Below, in pieces: positions 43,202-52,311 of a DNA stretch of 64,000 bases. This stretch comes from Bacillota bacterium (GTDB lineage Bacteria > Bacillota > Clostridia > Christensenellales > CAG-138). The notes beneath the pieces are model-generated. The model was not told the origin of the DNA. It worked only from the letters and a program-made list of their open reading frames with translations, and did not search any database. Position numbers and translations under genes: made by a program. The DNA lies in assembly GCA_023400985.1 (NCBI GenBank), contig JAEXEN010000016.1, positions 1-64,000 of the forward strand. Reading direction: 5' to 3'. Position 1 is the first letter of the stretch, and each line of letters begins with the position of its first letter.

Positions 43202-43336
43202 ATGCCCAAGGATAGTCAGATCGACAAAAAGCAGGTGCGCCGGAAAAAGGCCCACGGGCAGACGCCGTTGAGCCGCGAAAACCAAAATCAAAACCGGAAT
43301 GCGAAAAAGCATTCCATCCCCAACAACGACGTGTAA
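43202..43336 (+). CDS. Very small basic protein (44 aa), possibly SspP-like
   Basis: The ATG follows AAGGAGG by 6 bases. The product is highly polar (Lys, Arg, Gln, Asn), without hydrophobic segments. Its C-terminal half, with TPLSRENQNQNRN and KKHS, resembles from memory the small spore protein SspP (PLS...NRN...KH). A minor small acid-soluble spore protein is therefore possible but unproven. It is followed 14 bases later by another very small gene. Confidence 0.6.
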   Translation: MPKDSQIDKKQVRRKKAHGQTPLSRENQNQNRNAKKHSIPNNDV

Positions 43337-43350
43337 AGGAGGAAATATCT

Positions 43351-43515
43351 ATGCCAAAACCGGGCATGCGCCGTCCCGACCCCGAAGCACCGCACGGCAC
43401 GGAGGCGAGGCAGCGCAATCATTTTGAAAAAAACGAGCAGAACCCCGTACCCGAGATCGACGGCAAGGCAAAGACCGGCAACAAAAAAGCGGGATTGGTG
43501 AAGGGGCCGAAATAA
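43351..43515 (+). CDS. Very small polar protein (54 aa)
   Basis: A perfect AAAGGAGG lies 8 bases before the ATG. The product begins MPKPGMRRPDPEAPHGTE and ends NKKAGLVKGPK; it is rich in Pro, Lys, Asn and Glu and likely unstructured. It is paired with the 44-residue gene just upstream, and both look like minor spore or stress proteins. No domain is recognised. It converges with the flippase gene 6 bases away. Confidence 0.6.
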   Translation: MPKPGMRRPDPEAPHGTEARQRNHFEKNEQNPVPEIDGKAKTGNKKAGLVKGPK

Positions 43516-43521
43516 CAGAAA

Positions 43522-45075
43522 CTACGCAGTATATTTTCGCTTCAGCCGCGCCGAAATCCTCTGCAAAAGCTCCTTAAAATGCCTGTCGCGTATAAAGTAG
43601 AGCGCCGCCGCATAGAGCGCCGCGCAGGAAAGAACCGCCGCAAGAAGATAGGAAAAGAACGCCTTGTCCAAGGTGTCGCTCAAGGGGAACGCGAGGCGGA
43701 GGAACGCGCAGACGGGATAGAAGAGAAGCGAGAGTGCCGCATAGCGAAGCGTCGCAAAATCAAGCGGTGAAAGGCCCTTTTCGAACCGTTTGCGCACCGC
43801 TCTTTGCTCGAAAGCCACCACGGCGATATCTGAAACGCAGGTCGTTGCGATGCAAATGGCAGGATCGAAGATATTCAGCATAAAAAGCACAGCCTTAAGC
43901 GCGAGGTTCAGGATCCCGCCGCCGACGTAAATTTTAAGAAGCGTCTTTTCCATGCTGTGCGGGAAAAGTATTTGGTTATATAGAGAAATATCGCAGGCGT
44001 TCACCATGTATCTGAGACCGAACAGCATGAGCGTCGGTCCCGCGGCCATGTACGCCTTGCCGCCGTAGAGGAGCATCATCTGTTCCCCCAAGGCTCCTAT
44101 CCCCGCGCACACCGGCATGGCGACGAGGAAAAAAGTATGCGCGGAGGCGGAAAGGAGGCTTTTATAGCCAGCCTCGTCGTCCTGCGCAAGCTTATTGGAA
44201 AGGCGCGGCACGGTAACGTACAGGAGCGAGCTTACGACGTTCATCACCGCACTCATGATGAGCATGGGTAGCGTATAGTAGGTAATGTACGCCTTATCCT
44301 TCGCAAACGCGCTCAGATACAGCCTGTCGAGCATGAGGTACAGTATGTTCGCGTTGGAGAGGAGAAACGTCACGGCAAGCGGCTTTACGAACGGTTTCAG
44401 CTCGGAAAGCCGCGTTTTTCTTCGCTTTACGCGGCGGCGGATGTAGAGAAACCCAAAAACATGGTTCAGGAGTACCGAAAGGCTTGAAACGAGCGCAAAC
44501 GCCGCCGCGTCCTGTTCGCGGCGCACGAACAGAAACACCGCTGCCAAGTAAATAAGCCGTGCCGCCGCCGTTTTGAAGAGAATGAAAGGATAATCTTCAA
44601 ACGCTTCGTTTACCCATTCCACGGAATAGGCGTTAAAAAGTACCTGCAGGCCCAATATGAGATAGAGCGTTTGCTGATCCTTTTGAAACAGCAGCACGAA
44701 TACCGTGAACAAAAGCCACGAAACGACCGCCGCGAGCACGCCGAAGCGGTACAGCGGCTCGAACACGGTACGCGTTTTTCCAAGATCGTCTCGCACGCGG
44801 CTCGCCTGCCGCATACCGTAGGTATAGACGCCAAACGACGCGAGTGCGAGGAAAAGCTGCATCACGCTCTGCGCGGCGTTGTATGCGCCGTAGGTTTCCA
44901 CATTCAGCACGCGGGCGACGTAAGGGCCCACAAGCACGGGCACGGCAAGGTTGAGCGCATACATCGCAACGCGCGATACGGCGTTTATCGCGACGGAGGT
45001 CTGTTTTTTTTGCGCCGCTATACCGAATCGCCTCCCCCACGGGAGCGTATGGGCAAGCGAAGAACCCGTTCCCAT
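43522..45075 (-). CDS. Polysaccharide flippase (Wzx family)
   Basis: This polytopic membrane protein of about 500 residues has twelve or more hydrophobic segments. The family start is QTSVAINAVSRVAMYALNLAVPVLVGPYVARVLNVETYG, split here only for reading: QTSVAINAVSRV then VGPYVARVLNVETYG. It would flip lipid-linked repeat units outward. The start is unusual. The listed ATG at 45075 lies 58 bases inside the polymerase gene without a ribosome binding site. A perfect GGGGGAGG sits 9 bases before an in-frame ATA (45021) that overlaps the upstream TAG as ATAG, and no ATG, GTG or TTG is nearby. ATA may be the true start. Confidence 0.88.
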   Translation of the reverse strand: MGTGSSLAHTLPWGRRFGIAAQKKQTSVAINAVSRVAMYALNLAVPVLVGPYVARVLNVETYGAYNAAQSVMQLFLALASFGVYTYGMRQASRVRDDLGKTRTVFEPLYRFGVLAAVVSWLLFTVFVLLFQKDQQTLYLILGLQVLFNAYSVEWVNEAFEDYPFILFKTAAARLIYLAAVFLFVRREQDAAAFALVSSLSVLLNHVFGFLYIRRRVKRRKTRLSELKPFVKPLAVTFLLSNANILYLMLDRLYLSAFAKDKAYITYYTLPMLIMSAVMNVVSSLLYVTVPRLSNKLAQDDEAGYKSLLSASAHTFFLVAMPVCAGIGALGEQMMLLYGGKAYMAAGPTLMLFGLRYMVNACDISLYNQILFPHSMEKTLLKIYVGGGILNLALKAVLFMLNIFDPAICIATTCVSDIAVVAFEQRAVRKRFEKGLSPLDFATLRYAALSLLFYPVCAFLRLAFPLSDTLDKAFFSYLLAAVLSCAALYAAALYFIRDRHFKELLQRISARLKRKYTA

Positions 45076-46487
45076 TCGTCGAGCTGCGCCGCGTCCGCGT
45101 TTTTAATATCTTCGCTCAGGCGAAGCAGCGTGCCGAGAAGGAGCCAGAACATAAACGAAGTGGGCGTATTGACGTAGAAAAGATCGGAAATGAACAGGCT
45201 TTCCGCAAGCACCGCCGCAATTGCGGAAAGAAGCGCCGCGGCGAAGCGGTTCACGCGCGAATCCGTCTTAAGCATTCGCGGCAACGCGCGAATTAGATGC
45301 ACAGCCGCGCATATTAAGAGCGCAAGAAACGCCAGTATCCCGACGACGCCCTGCGCGGCCGTCACATCCACGAGCATGTTGTGATACGCGTCATACAGGA
45401 ATTTTTGCGGGTTTTGGATGAGGTACGTATCCGGCGCAAGCACCCTCGCCGCGGCTTGGAAATTGCGGAAGCCTACGCCGAACACGGGTGCTTTTTGAAA
45501 AAGCTGGACGCCGCTTTTCCAGAGCGAGAGGCGGCCGTTACTTACGTCGCTCGCGTCGTCGTACTCGCGATCGATCTTAGGCTCCTCCTCCTTGCCGCCG
45601 TTTTCCTGGGATACATAGATACGAGCCACAAGGCTGTTGTACGCTTTTTTGGTCCCCTGCACCCCAAACGCCGCGACACCGGAAATAAGGATCGCAAGAA
45701 CGCAGGCAAAAAGTATGCGGTTGCCGGCCGCAAAGGTCTTTTTCCACCACCTGCCGCGGGCATACAGCCGGCAAAAGGCGTATACCGCCGCGAGCGAAGC
45801 GAGCGCCACGATGCCGGTGCGGGAATCGGAAAACACGATGTACAAATAAAAAAGCGCCATGCAAAGGTAGAGCAACACCCGCATAAGCTTTTTTCGCGCG
45901 CGCATCAAAAAGAGCAGGCAGAGCGCGAAGCTCACGCATACGGAGGCCGCGCCGTAGTTCGGATCGGTATACATGCCCCAAAGCCGCCCCCAAACGAAAC
46001 CGCGCGGCACGATCGCTCCGGGGTTCAAATGGTATACCTCGCCGATCCCTAAAAACGCCATGACGATGCCGATGAGCGCCGCAAGCGCGTTATACGCGAG
46101 GTAAAAGCCGCCCAGGCCGCAAAGTTGACGGAGCATGTTTTCTTTCGGCTCCGTTACATCGCGCGGAAGCAGGATCAGAAGCTGGAAGGCGAGCCACAAA
46201 AATCCCTGAACACTCTCCGAAAGGCCGTAATGCGCATTGACGAGCGCCGTTATGCCGTTGCTCAATAAAAACGCCGCCGCGGCCCAAAAACAGGGCGCGT
46301 TCGAATACCGCCGAAAGTAAATCAGCCTATAAGCAAGCGCCGCCGCGCCGAGTACGGCGGCCGCCGCAACAAGCGCCCTCATAAAGGATCGATAATATAT
46401 ATAAGGGTTGAACGACAAAAGCGTCAGCGCAAGGTAAGCATAGCAAAAAAGCGTTCCGTCATACAGCCGGCCAAAGTTTTTCTTCAT
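45018..46487 (-). CDS. O-antigen ligase/polymerase-type membrane protein (Wzy/WaaL family)
   Basis: This 489-residue protein has about ten to twelve membrane helices. A large extracellular loop at about 290-370 contains DVSNGRLSLWKSGVQLFQKAPVFGVGFRNF and YDAYHNMLVDVTAAQGVVG (each read in pieces from the sequence). The R...W...P.FG.G pattern and YHN motif mark the Wzy_C family. In this locus it probably polymerises repeat units flipped by the downstream Wzx. GGGGAGG precedes the ATG, which overlaps the glycosyltransferase stop by 4 bases. Confidence 0.88.
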   Translation of the reverse strand: MKKNFGRLYDGTLFCYAYLALTLLSFNPYIYYRSFMRALVAAAAVLGAAALAYRLIYFRRYSNAPCFWAAAAFLLSNGITALVNAHYGLSESVQGFLWLAFQLLILLPRDVTEPKENMLRQLCGLGGFYLAYNALAALIGIVMAFLGIGEVYHLNPGAIVPRGFVWGRLWGMYTDPNYGAASVCVSFALCLLFLMRARKKLMRVLLYLCMALFYLYIVFSDSRTGIVALASLAAVYAFCRLYARGRWWKKTFAAGNRILFACVLAILISGVAAFGVQGTKKAYNSLVARIYVSQENGGKEEEPKIDREYDDASDVSNGRLSLWKSGVQLFQKAPVFGVGFRNFQAAARVLAPDTYLIQNPQKFLYDAYHNMLVDVTAAQGVVGILAFLALLICAAVHLIRALPRMLKTDSRVNRFAAALLSAIAAVLAESLFISDLFYVNTPTSFMFWLLLGTLLRLSEDIKNADAAQLDEWERVLRLPIRSRGGGDSV

Positions 46488-47611
46488 GGCGTTTCCTCCC
46501 CGTAAAGTATGGAAAACAGGCGTTTTTGCGCTGCGGTCTCGGTAAGCCCCGCGCGTTCAAGCGCCTCCTGTACGCCCGTCGCGTCGCGGCGAAGCCTGAG
46601 CGCAGACTCCATCTCCTTCGCCCAAATCTCCGGCGGTTCGCCAAGCGGGCAAAAAAGGATATACTGCGTGGCGGCGACGGATCTTGTGATGTTTTCGGAC
46701 GCCACGCAGGGCAGCGCCGCCGATTGCGCCTCCACGAGCACGAGGGGGAAACCCTCGAATAGCGACGGCAGCGCAAATACGTCGAACGCCTGCAAAAGCG
46801 CGGGTATATCGTTTCGAAATCCCAAAAAGCGAACGCTCTCCGCTAAACCCTTTTGCGCGGCGTATACCATTAGCTCACTGTACAACTCCCCGTCCCCAGC
46901 GATCAAAAGCACGGAATCGGGATGCCTTCGATGAAACGCGTCGAACACGTCGATCAGAAACCTTTGGTTTTTCACGGGGACGAGCCGCCCCACGTGCCCG
47001 ATCACGGTTTTATCCTCTATGCCGAGGCTTTGCCGCGCCGCGCGGCGCACGCCCGTATCGAAGCGGAATTTTTCCGTATCCGCGCCGTTTTTTAAAACGA
47101 CGAGGCGATCGCCGATATCGCCGTACAGCCAGTCCCCCGCCTCCTTCGTAACGGCGGCGCATACGTCGCAAAGCTTTACGAGTTCCGCGCGGTTTTTTTT
47201 ATGCAGGAGCATGTGGACAAAGCGGATAACGCCGCCGCGGCTTTCGAACGAAACGCTGTGACTGTGGCAGATGATCCTCGCGCGCGTATACTTTTTGGCA
47301 AGCCGTATGGAGCTTATATCGCTCGCGGAGGAAACATGGAGCCATATCGCGTCGTAGGCTTGCCCGCGTTCCAAAAAAAAGCGGCGCTTGTCGAGATAAC
47401 TCTTCATGGGCGCGTTTCCGCGCCGCGCGACATGATATACGCCTACGCCCATTTCTTTGAGTTCCTTTTCGTAGGCGCAGCGTTCGCATGCCGTCAAAAT
47501 ATCGAAGCGCAGGGGCAGTTTTTGAAATGCCTCGATCGATCTATATAAAAAAGTCTCGATGCCGCCCGCGTGGGGCGACATTCCCACGGCAAGCACACGT
47601 TTTTTTTCCAA
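46484..47611 (-). CDS. Glycosyltransferase family 4 (EpsF-like)
   Basis: This 375-residue GT-B enzyme has the N-terminal acceptor half MSPHAGGIETFLYRSIEAF and the C-terminal nucleotide-sugar half (IGHVGRLVPVKNQRFLIDVF at about 205, then FALPSLFEGFPLVLVEAQ at about 284 with the EX7E pattern). It adds a sugar to the growing repeat unit in the cytoplasm. The start is TTG at 47611 behind GAGGA. Donor and acceptor are not evident. Confidence 0.9.
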   Translation of the reverse strand: MEKKRVLAVGMSPHAGGIETFLYRSIEAFQKLPLRFDILTACERCAYEKELKEMGVGVYHVARRGNAPMKSYLDKRRFFLERGQAYDAIWLHVSSASDISSIRLAKKYTRARIICHSHSVSFESRGGVIRFVHMLLHKKNRAELVKLCDVCAAVTKEAGDWLYGDIGDRLVVLKNGADTEKFRFDTGVRRAARQSLGIEDKTVIGHVGRLVPVKNQRFLIDVFDAFHRRHPDSVLLIAGDGELYSELMVYAAQKGLAESVRFLGFRNDIPALLQAFDVFALPSLFEGFPLVLVEAQSAALPCVASENITRSVAATQYILFCPLGEPPEIWAKEMESALRLRRDATGVQEALERAGLTETAAQKRLFSILYGEETP

Positions 47612-47621
47612 ACCTTGTTCC

Positions 47622-48683
47622 TCACCTGCTCTGTTTTGCCCTTGCGAATAAAAACGGGAGCCTAAGGTTCACCGCGTGTACGGTGCGGCCCATGAGGAGG
47701 ATCGCCGCAACGTTTTTTGAGGCAAGCACACAAAAGGCCGCATGCGCCAGACGCCCCTCCGGCCTCGCATAGGGTATGAGCTCGCGGTAAAGCTCGTCTT
47801 TTAAAAGCTCCTTTACAAAGCTTCTCCGTGCTTTGAGGCTCCTATTCGCGCGCTTATCGCAGTTTCGCTCCAGCGCGGACAGAACAAACCGCGCATATAC
47901 CGCGCCCAAGGTCCGCTTTACGCTTTCGTCATACATGCCCCAGCTCTCATATTGCGCCTTCAAAAGCCGCACGCGCTCCAAGTGCAGCGCGTAATAGTCC
48001 GGTGCAAATTTAGCGGTAAGGCTTTCACCGCCGCGCTTTTTATAGCGATAGGGCGCGGTATCGAGGCAGTTTAGGCTTTGCGCGTCCATGAAAAAAGCCG
48101 CGTTGAAGCGGATGTCCTCGATGAGTTTCACATTCTCGAACAAGAGCCCGTTTTCCTTGATAAAAGCAAGCTCATATACCTTGTTGCAGGCATATCCGTA
48201 AAGCGACGCGTTCTCGATGCGGATGATCTCGCGCCGCAGATCTTCCCCGCGAAGATTTACTTCGCGATATTTTACCTCTCGTATGGTCCTCAACCGGCCT
48301 GATTCGTCGTAGTATTCCTCGCGCATGCCGAACATGACAGCCTGCGCCGGGCCGTTTTTCAAGGAGGCGTATACGCTTTCGAGCAAAGTTTCTTCTATGG
48401 TATCGTCGGAATCCATAAAACAGACGTATTTACCCCGCGCCAAGCTTAGCCCCGCATTTCGCGCTTCGCTCAAGCCCCCGTTTTTCGGGAGATGAACGGC
48501 CCTCACCCGCGCGTCGCTTTCCTGCAGCGCATCGCAGAGAACGCCGCACATATCGGGGCTTGCGTCGTCTATAAGCAGCAGTTCAAAATCGGGGAATGTC
48601 TGCTCTATAACGCTTTGAGCGGCTGTTTTTACATACTTTTCCGTCTTGTAGACGGGCATGATGACGCTGAAAAAAGGCCCCAT
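47622..48683 (-). CDS. Glycosyltransferase family 2
   Basis: This 353-residue GT-A enzyme begins GPFFSVIMPVYKTEKYV. It has the nucleotide-binding DDASPD at about 39-44 and the metal-binding CFMDSDD at about 90-96, with a helical C-terminal region. It would add one sugar to the repeat unit. The ATG at 48683 overlaps the stop of the preceding glycosyltransferase (TGATG). Confidence 0.9.
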   Translation of the reverse strand: MGPFFSVIMPVYKTEKYVKTAAQSVIEQTFPDFELLLIDDASPDMCGVLCDALQESDARVRAVHLPKNGGLSEARNAGLSLARGKYVCFMDSDDTIEETLLESVYASLKNGPAQAVMFGMREEYYDESGRLRTIREVKYREVNLRGEDLRREIIRIENASLYGYACNKVYELAFIKENGLLFENVKLIEDIRFNAAFFMDAQSLNCLDTAPYRYKKRGGESLTAKFAPDYYALHLERVRLLKAQYESWGMYDESVKRTLGAVYARFVLSALERNCDKRANRSLKARRSFVKELLKDELYRELIPYARPEGRLAHAAFCVLASKNVAAILLMGRTVHAVNLRLPFLFARAKQSR

Positions 48684-49744
48684 CAACGATTCGCCTTGAG
48701 CGTGGCGAAAAGTTTCGCATTTTTCAGTTTGACGCGCGTGATGGCGCGGCTTTGCAAAAGCGCGAGGCTTGCGCTTTTCAGCCGGTAAGGCAAAAGCATG
48801 GCGCTCATCAATGCCGTTTTTGGCTTCGCGTATTTGAGGCAGGACCTCAGCCGCGGCGAAGAAAGCATTTTTTTGACGCGGCTGTATTTTTGCGCTTCCG
48901 TCAAAGTACAGTTGGGGTTCGTGAGGTTTTCCACGCAGCCGACGAGCCGCTCCACATACCTTCGCGCAATGAATTCGCGGCTCTTTTTATCGCGCAATCC
49001 CCAGTCGTTATAAAGCGCTATGAGCCAGCCATGCTCTTCCTCGCGTTTTTCATACATGCTCTCCACATATTTCGCCGTTTCCGACTCCGCCCTCGCGCGA
49101 AGGAAATGGTAAAACCGCTCTTCCGTCACCGCCACGCGCTCGATATCGCGGATCACCGAAATATTAAAGGGGAAATCGTCCCAGAGGGTCTTCGGAAAGC
49201 GAAGATGGTTCCCTTCGATGTGGCTTCGAAGATACAGCTTGTTCCATGGAGTGTACAGAAGATTCTTGTCAAACAGCGCGTAGGCGTTTTTGCGAAACGC
49301 CTCCTTGGTTTCATACACCGCATCCGGCGCGTAAACGGCCTCAGAAAGGAATTCCGTCTCGCCCACATAGGTATCGATATAATACCCCGCGATCACAAGC
49401 TGCGCGTTTTTCTCCTCCGCGAGTACAAACATCCTTTCAAGCATGTTTTCTTCCGCGTAATCATCGCTGTCCATGAAATAATAGTATTTGCCGCGCGAAA
49501 CGTCCATGGCGGCATTCCGCGCGCTCGGCGCGCCGCCGTTCTCCTTGTGGATCACACGCACGCGGGCGTCCTTTTGCCCGTACTCGTCGCAGATCATCCC
49601 GGAGTTATCGGGGCTGCCGTCGTCCACCAGGAACAGCTCAAAATCCCGGAAGGTCTGCGCGAGTATACTGTCCACCGCGCGCCTTATCTGCGCCTCCACC
49701 TTGTACACGGGCATGATCACGCTGATTTTGGGATTCTCTTTCAT
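48683..49744 (-). CDS. Glycosyltransferase family 2
   Basis: This 353-residue GT-A enzyme has ISVIMPVYKVEAQI, VDDGSPDNSG at about 38-47 and YYFMDSDDYAEE at about 89-100. It is a paralogue of the next gene by length and layout. The ATG at 49744 follows AGGAG by 6 bases and overlaps the glf stop. A longer frame reaching into glf is rejected. Confidence 0.9.
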   Translation of the reverse strand: MKENPKISVIMPVYKVEAQIRRAVDSILAQTFRDFELFLVDDGSPDNSGMICDEYGQKDARVRVIHKENGGAPSARNAAMDVSRGKYYYFMDSDDYAEENMLERMFVLAEEKNAQLVIAGYYIDTYVGETEFLSEAVYAPDAVYETKEAFRKNAYALFDKNLLYTPWNKLYLRSHIEGNHLRFPKTLWDDFPFNISVIRDIERVAVTEERFYHFLRARAESETAKYVESMYEKREEEHGWLIALYNDWGLRDKKSREFIARRYVERLVGCVENLTNPNCTLTEAQKYSRVKKMLSSPRLRSCLKYAKPKTALMSAMLLPYRLKSASLALLQSRAITRVKLKNAKLFATLKANR

Positions 49745-50838
49745 GTTAACTCCTTTCTTGTGAGCGCCAAAGCGGCTGCAACGGTTTTGTCCATATCGAG
49801 GTAAGCATACTTCGCAAGCCGCCCGCCGAACAAAACGTCCTTTTCCGCCCCGGCAAGCTTTTCGTAGCGCTCGTAGAGCGATTTGTTCTCTTCGTCGTTC
49901 ACGGGATAGTAGGCCTCCGCCCCCAATTCCCATTCCAGAGGGTATTCGCGCGTAACGTAGGTGCAAGGCTGCGTTCCGAATTCGAAATGCTTGTGCTCGA
50001 TGACGCGCGTATAGGGCGTATCCGCGTCGGTGAAATTCATCGTCGCCACGCCCTGATAATTTTCCGTATCGAGGCGTTCGGTCTCAAAGCGAAGGCTCCT
50101 GTAGGCGAGCGCGCCGAAACGGTAATCATAAAACGCATCGATCGGCCCCGTGTACAGCAGGCGCTTGCATAACCGCATAAACGTGCCGCGCTGCAGATTG
50201 AAGTCCGTATTCAGTATGATCGTGCATCCCGCCAAGAGCTTTTTGATGACCGCATTATAGCCTTCCTTCGGGATGCCCTGATAGGGATCGGAAAAATAGC
50301 TGTTGTCGAAGGTATACCGCACGGGAAGCCGCTTGATGATGAACGCGGGGAGCTTATCGCAGGTCCTCCCCCATTGCTTTTCCGTATAGCCCTTCACGAG
50401 CTTTTCATAGATGCCGCGCCCGACGAGCGCGATCGCCTGCTCCTCTAAGTTTTTCGGTTCCCCCTGCGCTTCGCCGCGCTGCGCTTCTATTTTTTCCTTC
50501 GCCTCCGCGGGCGACTTTACACCCCACATCTGATAAAAGGTGTTCATGTTGAAAGGGAGGTTATAGAGCTCCCCTTTGAAGTTGGCGACGGGGCTGTTGA
50601 CGAAATGGTTGAACGGCGAAAGCGCGTTCATATAGTCCCACACCTCCTTATCGGACGTATGGAAGATGTGCGCCCCATAGGCGTGGAGGCGTATGCCCTC
50701 CTTTTCCTCGCAATAGACGTTGCCGCCCGCGTGCGTGCGGCGTTCGACGACCAAAACGGACGCGCCGCGTTTTTTCGCCTCATGGGCAAACACCGCGCCG
50801 AAAAGCCCGCTGCCGACGATGAGCCAGTCGTAAGCCAT
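49741..50838 (-). CDS. glf: UDP-galactopyranose mutase
   Basis: This 365-residue flavoenzyme begins YDWLIVGSGLFGAVFAHEAKKRG in pieces: the FAD loop VGSGLFGAVFA at about 7-17, ERRTHAGGNVY at about 31-41, HIFHTSDKEVWDY at about 57-69, and the substrate region with PYTRVIEHKHFE at about 270-281. It converts UDP-galactopyranose to UDP-galactofuranose, so the polymer should contain Galf. GGAGG lies 6 bases before the ATG. It overlaps the next glycosyltransferase gene by 4 bases. Confidence 0.97.
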   Translation of the reverse strand: MAYDWLIVGSGLFGAVFAHEAKKRGASVLVVERRTHAGGNVYCEEKEGIRLHAYGAHIFHTSDKEVWDYMNALSPFNHFVNSPVANFKGELYNLPFNMNTFYQMWGVKSPAEAKEKIEAQRGEAQGEPKNLEEQAIALVGRGIYEKLVKGYTEKQWGRTCDKLPAFIIKRLPVRYTFDNSYFSDPYQGIPKEGYNAVIKKLLAGCTIILNTDFNLQRGTFMRLCKRLLYTGPIDAFYDYRFGALAYRSLRFETERLDTENYQGVATMNFTDADTPYTRVIEHKHFEFGTQPCTYVTREYPLEWELGAEAYYPVNDEENKSLYERYEKLAGAEKDVLFGGRLAKYAYLDMDKTVAAALALTRKELT

Positions 50839-50853
50839 ACCATATCCTCCTAT

Positions 50854-52194
50854 CTATCGGTTTTCGCTCACACCCTCGGTGCTCTCGCGCACGAACAGCA
50901 CCTTGAGCGTGGACAGCATGAGCTTCACGTCCAATATGAGCGAGCAATGCTCGATGTAAATAAGGTCCATCTTCACCTTGTCCTCGAAGGTTGTGTTGTA
51001 CTTGCCGTAGATCTGCGCGTAACCGGTAAGCCCGGCCTTTACCTTGAGGCGGTAGCGGAACTGCGGAAGTTCCTTTTCCGCCTTTTCAAATATCTCCGGC
51101 CGCTCGGGCCTCGGACCGACCACGGACATTTCTCCCTTGAGCACGTTCCACAATTGCGGAAGCTCGTCGATGCGAAGCATGCGTATGATCTTCCCTACAT
51201 GCGTCACACGCTCGTCGTTTTTTTTCGCAAGCCGCGGCCCGCCCATGCGTTCAGCGTCCTCGCGCATACTGCGAAATTTCACCATGGTAAATACCTCCCC
51301 GTCCTTTGTAAGCCGCTTTTGTTTATAGAGTATTTTCCCGCCGTCCTCCATCTTAACGGCTGCGGCCACGATGAGAAGAAGCGGGCTCAACACGATGAGC
51401 CCCGCGCCCGCGATCAGAAGATCCACCGCACGCTTCATGAACCTTTGCTCGATGGTGAGCCCGCGGTTCTTTAAAAGAAGAGTCGCGGAATCGCCGATAA
51501 AGATATCGTACGCGAGATGCACCATGATATCCTGCATGGCCGGCATGAGGTAAAGCCGTTTGTCGTGCTCGAAGCAGTAGTCGAGAAGCCTGAGCCGAAG
51601 GGGAAAATCGATCTCCCCTAAGACGACGCAGGGGTAGGCGTCGATCTTCTCCGTGAGCGCCTCATACCCCTCGGACTCGGAGCAGACGAGCGAAACGAAG
51701 CGGTGCTTTTTGGGGCGGTTAAATTTTTTTATGATGTCCGCGTCGGACTTGTTTTTGCCGCAGATGAGCACAGCGTTTCGGGCGGGATAGAGCCTGAAAT
51801 AGATGTCGTCTGCCATCCAAAACAAGGCGCTGCATAAAAAGACCTGTGCGACGCTCAAAAAAACGAGCGGCCAGAAGTCGAGCATTTTCCTTGCGAGCAG
51901 GCTCAGCACGCAGTAAGCGGCGAAGTTCGTGACAAACACCGCGAGCGCATAGGAAAATATAAGCTCTTTCAGAGGAAATGCGCCTACTTTGAAGCAGTTG
52001 TACACCGATGCGAACACGAGGAACAAAAACGCATAAAACAGCAGCAACAGCACATTCCCTCGGAAATAAAATAGGGAAACGCTGTAAAAATCGAAGATCA
52101 CATATCCAAACGCCGTGACCGTGGCGAGCACGATCAAGGCTTTTGCCGTGAATACCGCGGTTTTTTTGAATTCTCTGGGCGAAGCCTTCTTCAT
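50854..52194 (-). CDS. Initiating polyprenyl glycosylphosphotransferase (WcaJ/EpsL type)
   Basis: This protein of about 446 residues has four N-terminal membrane helices, a CoA-binding-like cytoplasmic domain (about 145-250) and a C-terminal sugar transferase domain. The last begins KRAVDLLIAGAGLIVLSPLLL at about 258, then KMEDGGKILYKQKRLTKDG, KFRSMR, RIDELPQLWNVLKGEMSVVGPRPERP (read in pieces) and GLTGYAQIYGKYNT. It transfers the first sugar phosphate to undecaprenyl phosphate. I chose the ATG at 52194 behind GGCGGA. It is the first gene of the polysaccharide operon, divergent from the LCP gene. Confidence 0.93.
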   Translation of the reverse strand: MKKASPREFKKTAVFTAKALIVLATVTAFGYVIFDFYSVSLFYFRGNVLLLLFYAFLFLVFASVYNCFKVGAFPLKELIFSYALAVFVTNFAAYCVLSLLARKMLDFWPLVFLSVAQVFLCSALFWMADDIYFRLYPARNAVLICGKNKSDADIIKKFNRPKKHRFVSLVCSESEGYEALTEKIDAYPCVVLGEIDFPLRLRLLDYCFEHDKRLYLMPAMQDIMVHLAYDIFIGDSATLLLKNRGLTIEQRFMKRAVDLLIAGAGLIVLSPLLLIVAAAVKMEDGGKILYKQKRLTKDGEVFTMVKFRSMREDAERMGGPRLAKKNDERVTHVGKIIRMLRIDELPQLWNVLKGEMSVVGPRPERPEIFEKAEKELPQFRYRLKVKAGLTGYAQIYGKYNTTFEDKVKMDLIYIEHCSLILDVKLMLSTLKVLFVRESTEGVSENR

Positions 52195-52311
52195 TTCGTA
52201 TCCGCCGCGCGCCGTATTTGCTTTTAGTTTGGATTTACGGCAGGCCGCATATGCGCTTTCATGCGTATACTTGCCGCAAACCGCGCAAACTGTAAAAACG
52301 GAGGATACGAT

